Shown here: one piece after another, positions 49,901 through 63,400 of the stretch
How the letters are laid out: each line of letters begins with the position of its first letter
How positions within the stretch are numbered: position 1 is the first letter of the stretch
Origin: Ifrita kowaldi
Taxonomy: Eukaryota; Chordata; Aves; Passeriformes; Cinclosomatidae
Reading direction: 5' to 3'
DNA: 64,000 nt
Assembly: GCA_013398055.1 (NCBI GenBank)
Contig: VZRS01002397.1
Coordinates: 62,001 to 126,000 of the forward strand
Program-made: the position numbers and the translations under genes
The notes under the pieces: generated by a model
What the model saw: the letters and a program-made list of their open reading frames with translations, nothing else
Database searches by the model: none
Told to the model about the DNA's origin: nothing

Positions 49901-50959
49901 ACCTACTCCTCCATGAATTAGCCATTCACGGACTTGGGTGATTACTGAAGCTGATATAATGTTCAGGGAGGTTTTTGGTTTGTTTTTTTTTTTTTGAGGT
50001 AAATATTCTGTTGATGCTCAGCTGAGATCTAACCAAACAAGTATGCTGGCTACATATACAATAAAATGGTGTGCCCAGGTCAGAACTGAAATGCAGTGCT
50101 ATAGTGACGAGTGGCAGCAAATCTCCAGTTAGCTAGCAAAACTTAGACAGGTGTATCATAACTAGATTACTTTTCTCCTGTTAATTAAAGTTGGGGTTTT
50201 TTCCCAGGATGCTTTTTATGGACCGCTGCTAACCACAGCAAATAATACTATGTTGAAAATGCTAATAAAGAAGATGGATATCCCCTTTTTATTTGATTTC
50301 TGGAGTGTCATTCAAAAAGTTAAGTTTTTTGAAGAACTCAAGACGGCCTCTTTTTCTGTTCCACCTAAATATAAGGAGTAGGATTTCTACATTCCACAGA
50401 TACTCTCTAATAGTTTCCAGAAATCTATTATTCATTAAATGTTGCACCTAATTTTAGGTCTCTCATTTTGCAGTGTTATCCTTCACCCTCAAAAATGTAG
50501 TATCACTTACATAAAGGTTATTTTTGAAGCTTCTGTTGCACAGGATCACATTAGCAATCCAAACGATTTCTTCTCTGTGTGGAGACTTCCAGCCAGGACA
50601 ATATTATTAAAATGCAGGAGTTACAGTACTTTTCTTCAACTTTATTTGCCTTTAAACAGACCTGGTAAAATACTTCTACATTTGCAAATGTTTGTTATCA
50701 TGAAAATGGAGTATATCAACACTAAATTGTCTTAACTCATCTGTCTAGGATACACTTGAAGCAACATCTCTCTCAGATTGCAGTGCTCACCCGAGACATG
50801 AAGTAGCACCTGAAGCAACTGAATATAATCTTAGGGTTTAGGGCAAACTCAGTTTCAAGTCATGGCATTAAACCTACAGAGCTTACAGTTTCTTTTGTAA
50901 ATCAGTGAGCATATGTGAAAACATTTGCAACCTTTATTGGATAATTTCTCTGTATAACT
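46996..50959. other. Non-coding stretch
   Basis: No gene is supported. The stretch includes a G/T-rich low-complexity block (about 47,620-47,735) and a pair of overlapping minus-strand open stretches at 49,435-49,741, one of them Cys-rich. Poly-T runs occur near 49,982. The sequence is otherwise AT-rich and featureless by eye. Confidence 0.5.
47620..47740. repeat. G/T-rich low-complexity block
   Basis: About 115 bases are made almost only of G and T on the plus strand, with runs of 3-7 Gs. They end in a run of eight Cs and a further CCCCC. Guanine-run spacing allows a G-quadruplex, and the G7 and C8 runs could also pair. The minus-strand 149-codon open frame across it is a low-complexity artefact. 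Confidence 0.75.
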
Positions 50960-51445
50960 TTTCAGTACTTGTTAGACCACATTTAGATACCACATTCAGT
51001 GTTGCTCTCCACCCTACAACTGCCCTCCCCCCAATACAAGGACCCTCATAAAAGGAAAGGGATTTCTTTGGTCTGGAGGAGAGATGGCTTCTTTGGGGAC
51101 ACCTAACAGCATCCTGCCAGTGTCTGTGGGGAATGTGTCAAGGAGAGAGAGCCAGACTCTACCAAGCAGTGAAAGGCAGGATGATGAGAGGCAAGGAGCA
51201 TAAAGTGCAATGAGAGAGGTTCTGACTGGATATAAGGTGTCCTTTTTTCATGAGGACAGCCAGGCACTGGTATGGGCTGCTTAGAAAGGTTGCACTATCT
51301 CAGCCTTGGAGTTTTTCAAAAACTGTCCAGATAAATTCTTCAGGATCTTGCTCTGAGCTCACAGGTCACCCTCCTTTGAGAAGAAGGTTGGATTACAGAC
51401 CTCCTGAAACCTCTTCCAGTCCTAGTTATCCTATGGTTTTGTTTG
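50960..51445 (+). mobile_element. Old, diverged CR1 fragment, plus strand
   Basis: The CR1 layout is still legible: 'gttagaccaca', 'tctttggtctggaggagag', a 'tgaggacagccaggcactgg' stretch with 'gggctgctta', 'cctgaaacctcttccagtcc' and 'atcctatgg'. Many differences from the other copies show that it is older. The boundaries are approximate. Confidence 0.75.
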
Positions 51446-54400
51446 TTCACAATTGTTGACATTATGAATTCCTACATGTACCACAAGACAGGTGTTCAGT
51501 GCAGTAGTCTTCAGTTTGACCCACCACTGAGAGGCAACACCACTGCCCAGTAGCTCTGGTGGCCCCAGGTCAGCTTGCCAGGATGAAAAACTACAGGGAG
51601 ATTGTGGATCATTGAATTCAACATGGCATCAAATGATTTTTTGGGAAGTATTCTTAGGGATTTCTCTAGCACTCTAGCATTGCAGCTCTGAAGAGAGAGA
51701 AGCACAACAGCCATCTGAAGAAATTGGGGTTTTTATCCATTCTTGTATGTCTGATGTGATTAGGTAGCTCCCAACATAAAGTAGTTGCTCAAGCTATCAA
51801 CAGGTGGTACACACGTTCCCTTTCCCTGCATCTATTTTTGGTATAAGCTCTTTGCTGTAGGTGCTGGGTTTTTTATCTAGAATTTTGACTAGAACAAAGC
51901 AAATTCAAATTTAGATGGTCTTAGGTATCATAATAAACCAACTGAATGATATTCAAGTCTGGAACATGTACAACACATCCATGCATCAGTGGTAATTGGA
52001 AGGTGTTGCAATTCTCTTAGTGCAAGAAGAAGAAAGAGAGCAAGGTAAGCAAGATGCCTGGAGAACAGAGCACTTCACATATCAGAGTACTATAAAGCCA
52101 ATCACTCTGGCTGGCTGCTTCAGAGCTGTGATTTTTGTAATACTATGGCAAAAGAGGAATTTCAGAGCTGTGAAATGGGGACACAACGAAAGGATAGGTA
52201 GAAAGTGAGAAGGAAACTTGATGGAGGAATAATTGTACTCTCCTAATTCCTATATTCTAAATGGCTGTCCATGCATGAACCAGAAAATGGTAATACCTGT
52301 TAAAATAAGAGTATGAATGTGGAATTGAAGATAAGAAATGAGTCAATAATAATAACAACAACAACAATAATAGTAATAATTATACAGTCGTATCATTTGT
52401 GTGCGTGGGTGTGTTTTCTGAGAGGCTGACAAGAGTTGTTCTATTCATGAGTGGAACTAGTAAAAATCTGTATTTGTCTGTGCAGAGCATTGTGATCCTT
52501 TGGGAGATACAGAAATAACATTTAAAAAGTGAAAAAGTATCTATTAGTACTCTTACTTCTGGATAAGGGAGCTAGTACTGGTGTACTGACAGCTTCCCTT
52601 CTAGCATTTTCTGATTTCTCAATGTCTGGAATAGGAATCCGAATATTCTTTTGCTGTAAGTTTTTTATATTACACACAGACATAAGCACGTGTATAAACA
52701 CACCCAAATGCACACGTGCAAACTATATTAAATTCACATACAACTAAGCTCATAAAATAGAAAACTAAAAAAAAAAGTTATTGCTCTTCTAAAATGCCTT
52801 AATTCTTACAGATACAGTTGCAAAAACATATTAAAAAGATCTAGAAATGTAGGGTCATGCAGATGTAACATTTCCTCTTAACATGTACTTTTTTAGGAAA
52901 AGTGATCACATTTAATCTTAATTTAAAAAATGCTTCTGTCCAATGGGGGCAATTTTACACCAGTCTGAAAGATTGCTTGGTAAGCATGAGACAAATTCCA
53001 AGTGTTAAGTGTTACGTCTGACACTGAAATTATGGGAAATTGCAGACTTAATATGTTATAGGAGCAATTTTCTCATATTTCAAGGTCAGAACCACGTAAA
53101 TCCCTTATCAGGCTCCCTAAACTTCTGATTAAAAGAAATGGTTTCACCTGCTCTTGTACTGAAAATATCTCCTCTCCAATTTCTACCATTTTTCTTTCTA
53201 CCATGAAGCCGGTTTGAAGAGTTTTTTGGTTTTTGTTTCGTTTTTTTTTATTTAATAGCCATCCTGATCTTAACTTTACCATACAAATAAAGAGAAGTCC
53301 CTGTACCCACAGACAGTGAGGGTACTTTAACCTGTTCAAAGGTGAGCCAATGGATTTTCTGTCTTGTTCTATGAATTCTCAACCAATGCTAACAATAATT
53401 TGAAAATTTTTGTATAGATTGCTGTCATGTGTCAGATCACAGCCACCAGCCATCACGCAAAGCTAAGACAGACATGGCTACTGATATCAGTTGCTTAAAT
53501 AGTGAGTGCAAGATTGCATCAAATCTTCTGTAGATTTCTGTGGTGGTGAGAACTATTTTTTTTATTTGTTACATCTGAGTCAGTAAAAACCTCTACTCAT
53601 CTGAGCACATAGCTCCCTTCATGTAATGTTTTTCCCATATGGATTAAAATGGGAGTTTTGTCACTGATTTTAGAAACTTTCACCCAGTTATGTCTAGAAC
53701 TAGGTGCAGATATGTACCTAGAAGCTCTTGGAAACTTTCCCGGTGACTGAAGCTGTATCTATCTCACTGTGGCTCCTGGGAATGTTAGTTCTGCCCAAAA
53801 TACTGTATTCCCTAAATACAGGAAAATAGCAGTTGAGGCAATGTACAAAAAACCTCCTCAATTCCTTGTTGAGGAGTATGGACTAAGAGCTGGATCTTCC
53901 ATATCCTCTTAGCAAACACTTTAGGTTGATGATTATATGTATTTTTTTACAGTCTTGCATTCTGAATTTGTACATGAATAATGAAATATTCACTCTTGGT
54001 ACGAAGTGTCCAGCATCACAAAAAGGACAGAGAATGTCCCTTTGTGCAGATTCCTTGTAGCCCTGTGGAGACAGCACTCAGGTGTGTGTGGGTTCCTGAC
54101 ACCCTGGAGCCAAAGAGCTTAATTTGGATTTGCCTGCCCTGCTGCTCCTGAAATCCCTGAGGAGCGCAGAGGCGCAGGGGGAGTCCTGCTGCCTCGGGGA
54201 CAGGCTGCAGGGTGAGTGGGCTGCCCAGTGCCACAGCTCCCCTGGGACCTGGAGCAGCAGCAGGGAGGGAGTTTTCTAGGCTTGCCCCATAAAACTCTGG
54301 CCTCAGAGCTGCCGAGGGAAGGTGTGAATCCTATTCTGGATCACTGTCCTTGGCCGACATTTACAGTTTCTTAAGACACCCCATGGCAAGAGAACTATAA

Positions 54401-57166
54401 AAAAAGAACAGTGTTACAGGAAAAGAGAAAGAAAATGGGTCCAACAGCAAAGGTGAAATGAAGAATTATGACTGTATTACTGGGACACGTATGTGAAACA
54501 GAGGAGCAGAGCAATTTCATTGCAGTCCAAATTGTTTTATGCACTGTCAGCTCTGATGTTGGATATTAGCATCATTCGCTCTTCAGAACTGGTATAAGCA
54601 GGAGGTTTCACCATGTGAACAGACTCAAACCAAACTTCACAGTACTTTCTTAGTACACCCGCTCATCTGTTAAAAATATTTTACAAGGGTTTCAAGTCCT
54701 GGAAGACCTCCAGTCACTTTTGATGTGATTTTTGGGAAAGTTTTAATAATAAAAAATATTTTGATTATATAAATAAAAACATTTTTCAGATCTGAAGCTT
54801 GAACCTTTGCCCTTTCTCTGCTGCTTTGAAACCCAGAGACTGTTAAAAATATATTGAAATGTTCAGTGCTGCAGAGAATATTTTCACATTCTGAAATCTC
54901 ACTTGGGACTGTAGTTTCAGGCTTCCATTTTATTGATATCTTGCCAGAAATTATTTAATAAATATTTTTAAAGGTTTGGAATATCCAAAGTCCAAAAGAT
55001 TTATATATGAATGTGAATGAATTATATACCGAAAGTCCTGGAAATTATATCAAGTACTGTTTAGTACAAATCTAAAAAAAAAAAATCAAGGCAGGCTGAG
55101 ATTGATTCTACTTCTTCAAATCCACTTTTAAAAAAAATGGTATTATGGGATTTTTATCCAGAACTGCATTCTACCTTATTGGCTAAAAATGGTAACATGT
55201 GGTTATTTTAGAATGGGACATTGAGTCAGTCATAGTACGTGAACTGTTACAAAAGCAAGAAAATGAGTACATGGAGGACAACTTAGCTGCAGGTTATTGC
55301 TTTACAATGTTTTACCATCTAAGACTTTTATGTAGAAGTAACTAAGGAGCTCAATCACTGTAAGCCTAGAAATGCCTTTTGAATTTTAAACAACAAACAA
55401 ATGAAAAGAGCTGATTCAGTTTTATATTTTTATTTCTCCATGCCAACTATTTCTAATCTGGTGGTTTGAAGGATCTAAAAATGTCATGCATAACAAACAT
55501 CCTGAGCAACCTCAGGCTAGATACAAATGGCACAGTTCAATTGAAATTCCATTTTTGGTATTAATTCCTGCTTTCTAACAAATGTTGTGAGGAAAAAGCT
55601 GTCCTTACATACTGAAGATTCTACCTTTTTGATGTATCCTCTGACTTCAGTAGCAATTAGATGGCACCTGTCCAGGCCAAAGTTGTTCTTCCTCAAATAC
55701 TTCTACTGAGTACAGTTTGTGCAGAACAGCTGTGGAGATGCCTGTGGAGTTCCTGGGGGTATTGCTGGATGAAAGATGTTACATCCATGGAAATACTGAC
55801 TTTGAGAAGGCAAAACAGATATCAACTACCAGATAAGTAGGGTTCCCTGATGATGTGTCAAATAACAGGCTCTATTCACTTTGCAGGAGGAATATCCAGT
55901 GTAATTCTACTTTTAGATGCAGAATTACTGGAGTTGCACTGAAACAAAAGTAACAGGTGTGAACTGGACTTTGTGCTTTTAGTGTGTCTGTGAAAAGACT
56001 AGATTTGAACAGAGAGGCTACAGCCAAAAGAGATTGCTGTCTATTAAGCAGTGGTGGTGTGTTTGTTTTTATTTCAGAAAATTTGGGAAGGGCATAATTA
56101 TGTGTAATATAAAATAAGGCCTTTTCTTCATTGTCCTGTGTAAGGTGTAGTCATTTGGTCAATGGATATTGATCGTTACCACTTTATGCTCACACCATGC
56201 AGGTTGCCTTGGGAAATGCTGAGGTGAACAGGTAATGTTAGTAATACAAACTATGTTTCAGCTAGGTAGAAGAGACTGTCCTACAATACAGGAAATATCT
56301 CCATATTACAATATATGAGTTTGAGGTTCAGTTGTGCCATTCTTTCCTAGGAAAGCATCGACTTAATCCCATTTTCGTAAGCAAGGAGAATAAAATACAA
56401 CACTTCATACTGCTTTCTGTATTTTATTGGACACTTAACCAGCAATCTTAGGAGCCAATTCCTGGTCATTTCCCAGCGCCCTTTATATACCTCTCTTCAG
56501 AAAACAAGGATGTTCAGGAGAAAATACAAATCTGATATTTTTCTGGTAGAGGTCTCCAGTGTTTAATCATATTAGGAAATCCATTAAAATACATGGTCAT
56601 CTTAGCAGATGCATAGATAACAGCTGCTGTCCATCACACTTCTCTGATCTGTGTGACAAAAATGTAAGTCTATTTAGTAGCAATTAATGGTTATTATGCT
56701 GATGCTTTTTCTATTTGGAGTTACATTCTGTTTCCAATAAAATCTTTCTGAGGCTGCAGAATTAGAAACTCTTTCTCCTACTTGTATGTAAACATTAATT
56801 TTCTGTGGTTATATTTGGTATGGTTTGTGAATTTTAGTAATGATGAAGTTGTAGGAATGCTTGAGAATTTGGTAGTCTTTTAAATTTCTTTTCTGTTACT
56901 TATTTTCATACATGAAAAACAGTTGTGGCTTCAAAGTATATCCATAAATCAGGTTAAACATTCCTGTGTTTGTAGAGAACAAAGCAGTCACTCTTTTGTC
57001 TGTGATGAACAAATCTGCATGGGGGTTAGATGGAAACAGTTTTCAGTAAATACCCCAAACTTTTCAATGGGAAAAAAAAGAGGTGTCAGTATGTTGAATT
57101 AGGTGACAGATATTTTTAGCTGTGATTATAGTATTAAATTCATACTACCTTTTTCCTTTCCTCTGA
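51446..57166. other. Non-coding stretch
   Basis: No gene is supported. There is an AAT/AAC trinucleotide run at about 52,343-52,382, a GC-rich patch at about 54,030-54,290 with a GGGTGAGT donor-like site at about 54,211, and homopolymer A/T runs. A plain AT-rich sequence fills the remainder. Confidence 0.5.
52343..52382. repeat. AAT/AAC microsatellite
   Basis: About 40 bases of interrupted trinucleotide repeats: AAT units, then AAC units, then AAT again. Confidence 0.85.
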
Positions 57167-57480
57167 ATGTCAGCCTACAGACGCCGTTGCATTCTGAAAA
57201 CAATACAGATGCTAAACATTAGACAAGCATACAAGAACTACATGAATAAACAAGTACTAGTTAGAGAGAATCAGCATCAAGTAATGTCCAAGAAGGTTAG
57301 ATTCCCTCATCTCCGTGGCTTTTGGGGGCCACATTACATTCAGCCCAGTCTGAATACCTGAGTAGATGTAGCAGAGCAAAGTTGGATAGCAGAGCACTGT
57401 GGCATTCTTAGCCTTAGACACAACTCTTAAGTGTTCAATGACATGTTTCTGGCATGTCATTGAACACAGGAAAACAGAAG
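57167..57480 (+). other. Exon-like open stretch of unknown nature
   Basis: A strong acceptor-like site (a pyrimidine-rich tract, then TGTCAG ending near 57,171) is followed by an open frame encoding YRRRCILKTIQMLNIRQAYK. The frame closes at TGA at 57,359-57,361. A weak donor-like AAGGTTAG lies at about 57,293. No partner exon or family is recognised, so this may be chance. Confidence 0.2.
57431..57467. repeat. Perfect 15-bp inverted repeat (hairpin)
   Basis: The left arm 57,431-57,445 (GTGTTCAATGACATG) is exactly complementary to 57,453-57,467, with a 7-base loop. The stem is shorter than a microRNA precursor. No gene context explains it. Confidence 0.8.
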
Positions 57481-60400
57481 ACTCTGGCAACATTATTTTA
57501 AATCACTGCCTCAAGAATCTTTCCTCTTTTGCTCTGTCAGATACGCTCTAAAAGAAGTAGCTACTGTGTTGGAAAGGATTGTCCTGGCTCAGCTTCCCAG
57601 GATGGTGTAGTGAAATAAAACGAAGTCCCCTTTTTGGTCTACTGCAGCAGTTTTAGAAGTTCCATTGTTTGCTGGGCCTTTTTGGATACTGATCTGAATT
57701 GTTCAGAAATATCTTTTTTGTCCCCTGCTTAAGACAAAGGCTATTAGTCTGTTTGGCTACTTGCACTGGCAGATTGCCCCTTAATCGAAGAATATGTAGG
57801 TCAGTCTTCCACTAGCTGAAATGATATTTGAGTTATATTTTACCTGGCTTTGTCTGAGTTGCTTGTGTCCTTCTGAACACTGGTATTAGGCAGGAGAGAG
57901 CAGGGGTGATGGTTCATGGTTAGAGCTTCAATACAAATCACGTGGTAATGTTGGATGCTTCTGGTCCTCATTCAGAAGATGAAGATCCATACACACCTGG
58001 GTAGTTTAGAAAGTAGTTAGAAAGCAGCATTTGTCTTCAGATATTGGAAGAAGCTGCAGACAGGAACTGCTATCAGAGGAGCAATCTAATATTGAGGTTT
58101 GTTAGACCAGGCGCTCCAGCACTGAAAACCAGTCAATACCAAAATGAAAATCTGCAGGTTATCTTAGCTTTTCTGTCCTGTTTTGTACGTGCTTGTTTTG
58201 GTCAATCTTCATAAAACAGAATTAGATTTCAATAGCAATAGCAGCAGCTGCAATTGCAATCCCTGTAACTTTTCCTTATTGCCCCTTGAATAGGATAACG
58301 ACTGCCCTCTAAAAGGCAACTGAAAAGAAAGCATATAATTAATTCTTAATACTTTCAGTTGCTAGTGCTTTCATTTTTCCTCTTCGCTGTCTGTGCTTAG
58401 ATAAAGAGAACAAAAGATTTTTAATGGTAGTCAACAGTAAGCAGGCTTCAGTAGCAGAACTGACAGATTATAAGCAACTATTGAATTTCATATTGTGACA
58501 GAGCTGTGTTAACATTTTTAATTCTCAAAGTCTGTGCACAGCATCAAAATGAATCCAACAGCTTTAAAGGACAATTCTATTCACTTCCAGTATTGAAGGG
58601 AATTCTGGTCTATGGACATCAGTAATACTCTGACTGTATCTATCTGACTATCCCTGAACTTTTTAAGTGCTTTGCCAGCGAACAGGCTCTGCAGTCTTGC
58701 GCTCCTATGCTCCCCACACACCCCACCCCTGCAGTAGTACTGTTACAGCCAGGAAACACAGGCATGTAAGGTAGACAAGGCCTGCAGGGAAAGGTGACAT
58801 CTTGTGTCAGCAGGCTGGATACAGCTGGAACACCTGAGAGTGCCACAACTTAACCTGGAAAAGTCTGAGTGCCAGTCTGAGGAAACTTCAACTGACAGAG
58901 GTGACTTAACCTTTAAGAAAAACTGAGTATCCACCAACAGGCTTTAGAGTAAAGCCCTCCTACAGTTTTAATCTACACAGAGAACTTCAGCCTGGAGCTA
59001 TGCAATGATATTCTTTTCTTGATATGGAGAAAAAGCCTAGGTAGGTGTTCCACATCCCCTGAGCATGTCTAACACACTGAAATATTCTATCTTCTACCTT
59101 GTGTTGATTTGGCAGTTGTGGTCAAAATGTTCACCAAGTCGTCCCATGAACAGCGTAGAAGAAATGCCTGTCTCTGGGTCCCTAAAAGGTGGGAGCTTCT
59201 GAGTTCTATCAAAATTAAGACATATCTCAGCCTACCCAGAAATAGGCAGTGAAGTATGCCAGAGACAGTATTGTAGAAAACCTTATACTTGCTTATCCTG
59301 TGTCTACTATGGCAACTTGGCAGCAACATTGAGAAAAGAAGTTATCACACATCCTCCTGATCTTGAACTTTAACCATAGAGCAGTTTTTCTTTTTTTAAA
59401 TATCTCTGAAAAATATTGAAATAAATAGAGGACAGTATTGTTCAAAGATTAATTTGCTGCTGAGATTGTTTATGCAAACTATATCTTCCATCGAGTAGTT
59501 TAATTTTCTAGTGAGTCATATTGCAATTACATGTTTCCCCTTAGTTAGATAACAGTAATTAGCTATGCTACAGGAAATTGCCTAAATGGAAAATTTTATG
59601 TAAGCTTCCTACAAATTTATGGAATATATCATGAAAATGGTTTTTCTATGCAGCTGAAGGATATAATTCTTCTCTTTCATCCCAATTTTACACTGTTTTA
59701 AACCTATTGATTTCAGGATAGTTATGCATGATTTACCCAAAAACGGCTTTTATCTCCAAATGAGAACAGAATCAGGTTCCTGCTTCCGTATCAGAATTGG
59801 TAATGAGGAAACGTTGCTTTCTTCGCACTTTGAAAAAAAATGTTAACGCAGTAGCTTGTGCCTTGGTGCGGTAAAAGCATTAGCAAATATAGAGTCTGAT
59901 CTACCATCTCTACCTGGTTCTCATGTGTTTAGTCCATGGAGGATTATCTTGTGCATTTACTTGTCCTAGAGTTTTAGATATAGCTGTGAAAGTATTTCAC
60001 AACATCTTCATTTCTATTTGTGAACAAACATACAGATACACATACATACATTTCTAACCACATCCTTGAAAGTACAAGAAAAAACACACACATACAGTTC
60101 AGTACTGATAGAGCTGAGCAATTTATCCTGATTTGGAACACACAAAGACTTAAAAAAAAATTAATAACATAAATTATTGTAATTTACTTTTTTAACTAAG
60201 GTCTAGTCACAAGATTTGTTGATTCTGATTGTGTAAACTCTGTCTTTGTTGTACTCTGTTTAATGCAACATAAAAGCAGTCTTAATAAATTCAGATACAA
60301 TTATATTTTCGTGACAAAGCAACATATTTTTAAATCCTAAAAGCATTGAAACTGTGGGAAGAAAAAAAGGGCTACAGCTTTGTGGAATAAATGTTGCATC

Positions 60401-63400
60401 TTATTTGTTTTAAAAACGGAAATGGTTGAATTTCTGTTTTATGATAAAGAAACCCATTAAGTATGGTGACCAGTGCAAGCAGAGTACAAACTCTGGTGCC
60501 ACCAGTATAATTGGTGGATGCAGAAAGGCTAAAGTACTCAGTCTAATACCTAATTAAAACTTCTGCAAAGGGAGTTCAAAATGTAAGCATGGCTACAGAA
60601 AGTATAGGGTAATGACTTCAGCATCAGGTCAAAGCCAAAAGAAGTCATGTCGTTTTTTCATGAATACCACTGTGGACTCTGGGGAGGTCAGTGCAGAGAA
60701 AGATAAAACACACTGATGTGGGCTCTGTTTGCCTGTTACCTCTGCTGCTTCTTTCTTGTTCCTAATGCCTATCCATATTACATAACTCCAAGAGAGAAAT
60801 TCGCTTTGTTTTCTGTCCAACCATTTTTAGAATGTGCAATGGAAAGTACATTTTGAATCTCACCTGAGTATTACCTTGGTGCTTCCTGTGCTGCTAATCT
60901 TGCCCTGTGTTTGTATGCATTTAGTACACTAATTTTAAAGTTACTGCATATTATATCTTAAGTCAAAATTCTCACATTCTATTAAAAAAAATTAGAAGAA
61001 CATAGATCTATGCTAGTAGCAATCACATTTTAGCACCAGAAAATTTCCGTCATCTGAAATGGTGAAAGGTCCCAAGTGCTCATAATAGTGGGGTTCCAGT
61101 GTATATGATCCTTTTAAGACATTTCCTGGGATTTAATTTTTATTAAAGTGAAGTATTGTTGTTCCTATTTTAATAAAGACCTAATGCTAGTAATTGTCTA
61201 ATGCAAAATTTAAATTTGACTCTACTGGAGTAAAAGGTGTTTTCTGTATGATGTATCTGTCAAAAAGGACAGCAGTCTTTATAACTTACTGTTTTTTGAG
61301 GAAGAAATAACATGAAAATCATACAATCAATAAAGTTACCTTTTTTGTGGTCCCCAAATGTGATTTGGGCCTTTTTTTGCTATATTTAACTTTACTAATT
61401 GCATTCCTTCTGCAAAGCTTGTTACCTAAATGTTTTTCAATGTTTAGTCCAAGGCCACAGGTTTTGATAAAGCTAACCCAGTTGTGGCAGCACAATTTCC
61501 GTTTAGTTCTTAGCACAGTGTCTTTTTGCGGGTCACCACACAATTCATTAAAATGTTGATGTTTCTTGTTCTGGAATAATTAAACTTGTTCAGTGACAGA
61601 TTGCTCTAAATTCTACTTAGAAAGAGAAAGAGATATAGCCAGAGAGTCTTCATGAGTACATGTACCAGACCCTATCTGGGAGGAGACACACAGCCTACCT
61701 AGCGTTTTGATAATTTCTTACTGGCCCCATAAATACATATATTTAAAGAGACTCTATGTACTGCTTAAAATGATTTCCAGGGGACATCTTTTTTTATACA
61801 CAATGCCATCTGTGGATCTGCCTATATTTTAAGTAATTTTGAGGGACTAACAGTGTTAAACTTTGTGCATTTAAAAGCAGGAAGTCTAGAAGGAGAAAAC
61901 TAACATTTTTTAAAATGTGAAATTATATTATGTGTTGACTACTCTTGAAAGAGCATATAGACCTCTAAATGTCTGGTTTACTGGCTGCATCTATTCTGAC
62001 CATCCATCCTTTTTTCTGTTGTACAGCCCAAGTGTGATATTGCAGCTTGGTGAGAGATTAAATGATTTATGAGAAGAAAATGATTCAGTGAAAGCAGACC
62101 CATAAACATAACCCCACTGATGAAAACAATAGTGATAATGATCAGTGAATTGCAGCAGAAATTGTGAGTGCACTGAAAAGATGGAGTGCTTTTTTCTTTT
62201 GGGGGAATGGATTTCTTAAAACAAAAGTGACTATTCCAATGGGGGATAGCAGGTGTAAAATTGCCTTGGTTTGGTCTTAGCTAGGCCTGAGTGTTACCAA
62301 CCTCATATTACACAATGTTTTCATAATGGGAGGCAGAGATTATGTGGGAGAAAAAGAAAGAAAAGAAAGAAAAGAAAGAAAGAAAGAAAGAGAAAGAAAA
62401 AAAGAGAAAGAGAGAGAAACTTTTACTTGACTGGTCTTTTCTGAGGAGAAAAAAAAAGTGAAATTAGCTTAGAGAATTTGGGATCATTCCTGTTCAACAT
62501 TTAAACATTTAGAAAATTGGTTTATACACAGTGAAGGACAACAATTCTTTTTGATAATGACAAAGACATAATTCCAGAAGTAATATACTATTTGGTTTTC
62601 TGGTTGTTCATCTGCAATTGGAAGTCATTGATAAAAATTGGGACCGTGCCAAAACAGACTGCTGGTAAAAAGAGTGTTTTAGATTATAAATGCTTAGGAA
62701 TTAGATATTAGAGAGCTGAATATTTATTGCTACTGCTGCTCATTTCTGAACACTTAGTTTTCTTTTTGTGTGCCAGAAAAAGACAACCATCTTCAAAAAA
62801 TGCATCTTCTCCTGTGGTTTGCACCTGCAGAGATTAAAACTACACTGTGATCCTGGTCCCCAAGTGGACAGACTGATCTTCTGTAGAAGCATGTGATTGA
62901 CTTTCTGCCCTTTCCACAGCATTACCTCCATAAGATAAGACTTGAGCATTGATCATTTTACTTACATAGATCTTTTTCAGAACAGATGTGTGCTATAAAC
63001 AAGCAGATACTTCATGCAGTATGTTGGAATTGAAATTATTTTGCCAACGCTGAATTGAGAATTATGGCTTGACTAACTCACGCATTTGTTTTGTGGAGTT
63101 TTATTTGGATTCACTTACCTTCTGAAGGATAGGTGGGTCTTAAGGGATGGAAATCTCTCATCTTCAAAATTTTAATGGAATGAAGGAAGGGGAGGGGAGG
63201 GNGACAATCAGGGTACCATGAGAAGTGCTGTGAATCATTGCAGATTTTCCTCTCACAGACTACATGCTTTCCGAGAAAGTCTGTTAATCTTCCTTAGGCA
63301 GATATTACATCTTCAAGAAGCCTTCTGAATACCTAAATTTCTGAGAGGCATCTTTCAGTTTGAGTCTTATTAATCTAGGTGACAATACAGACCAAAAATT

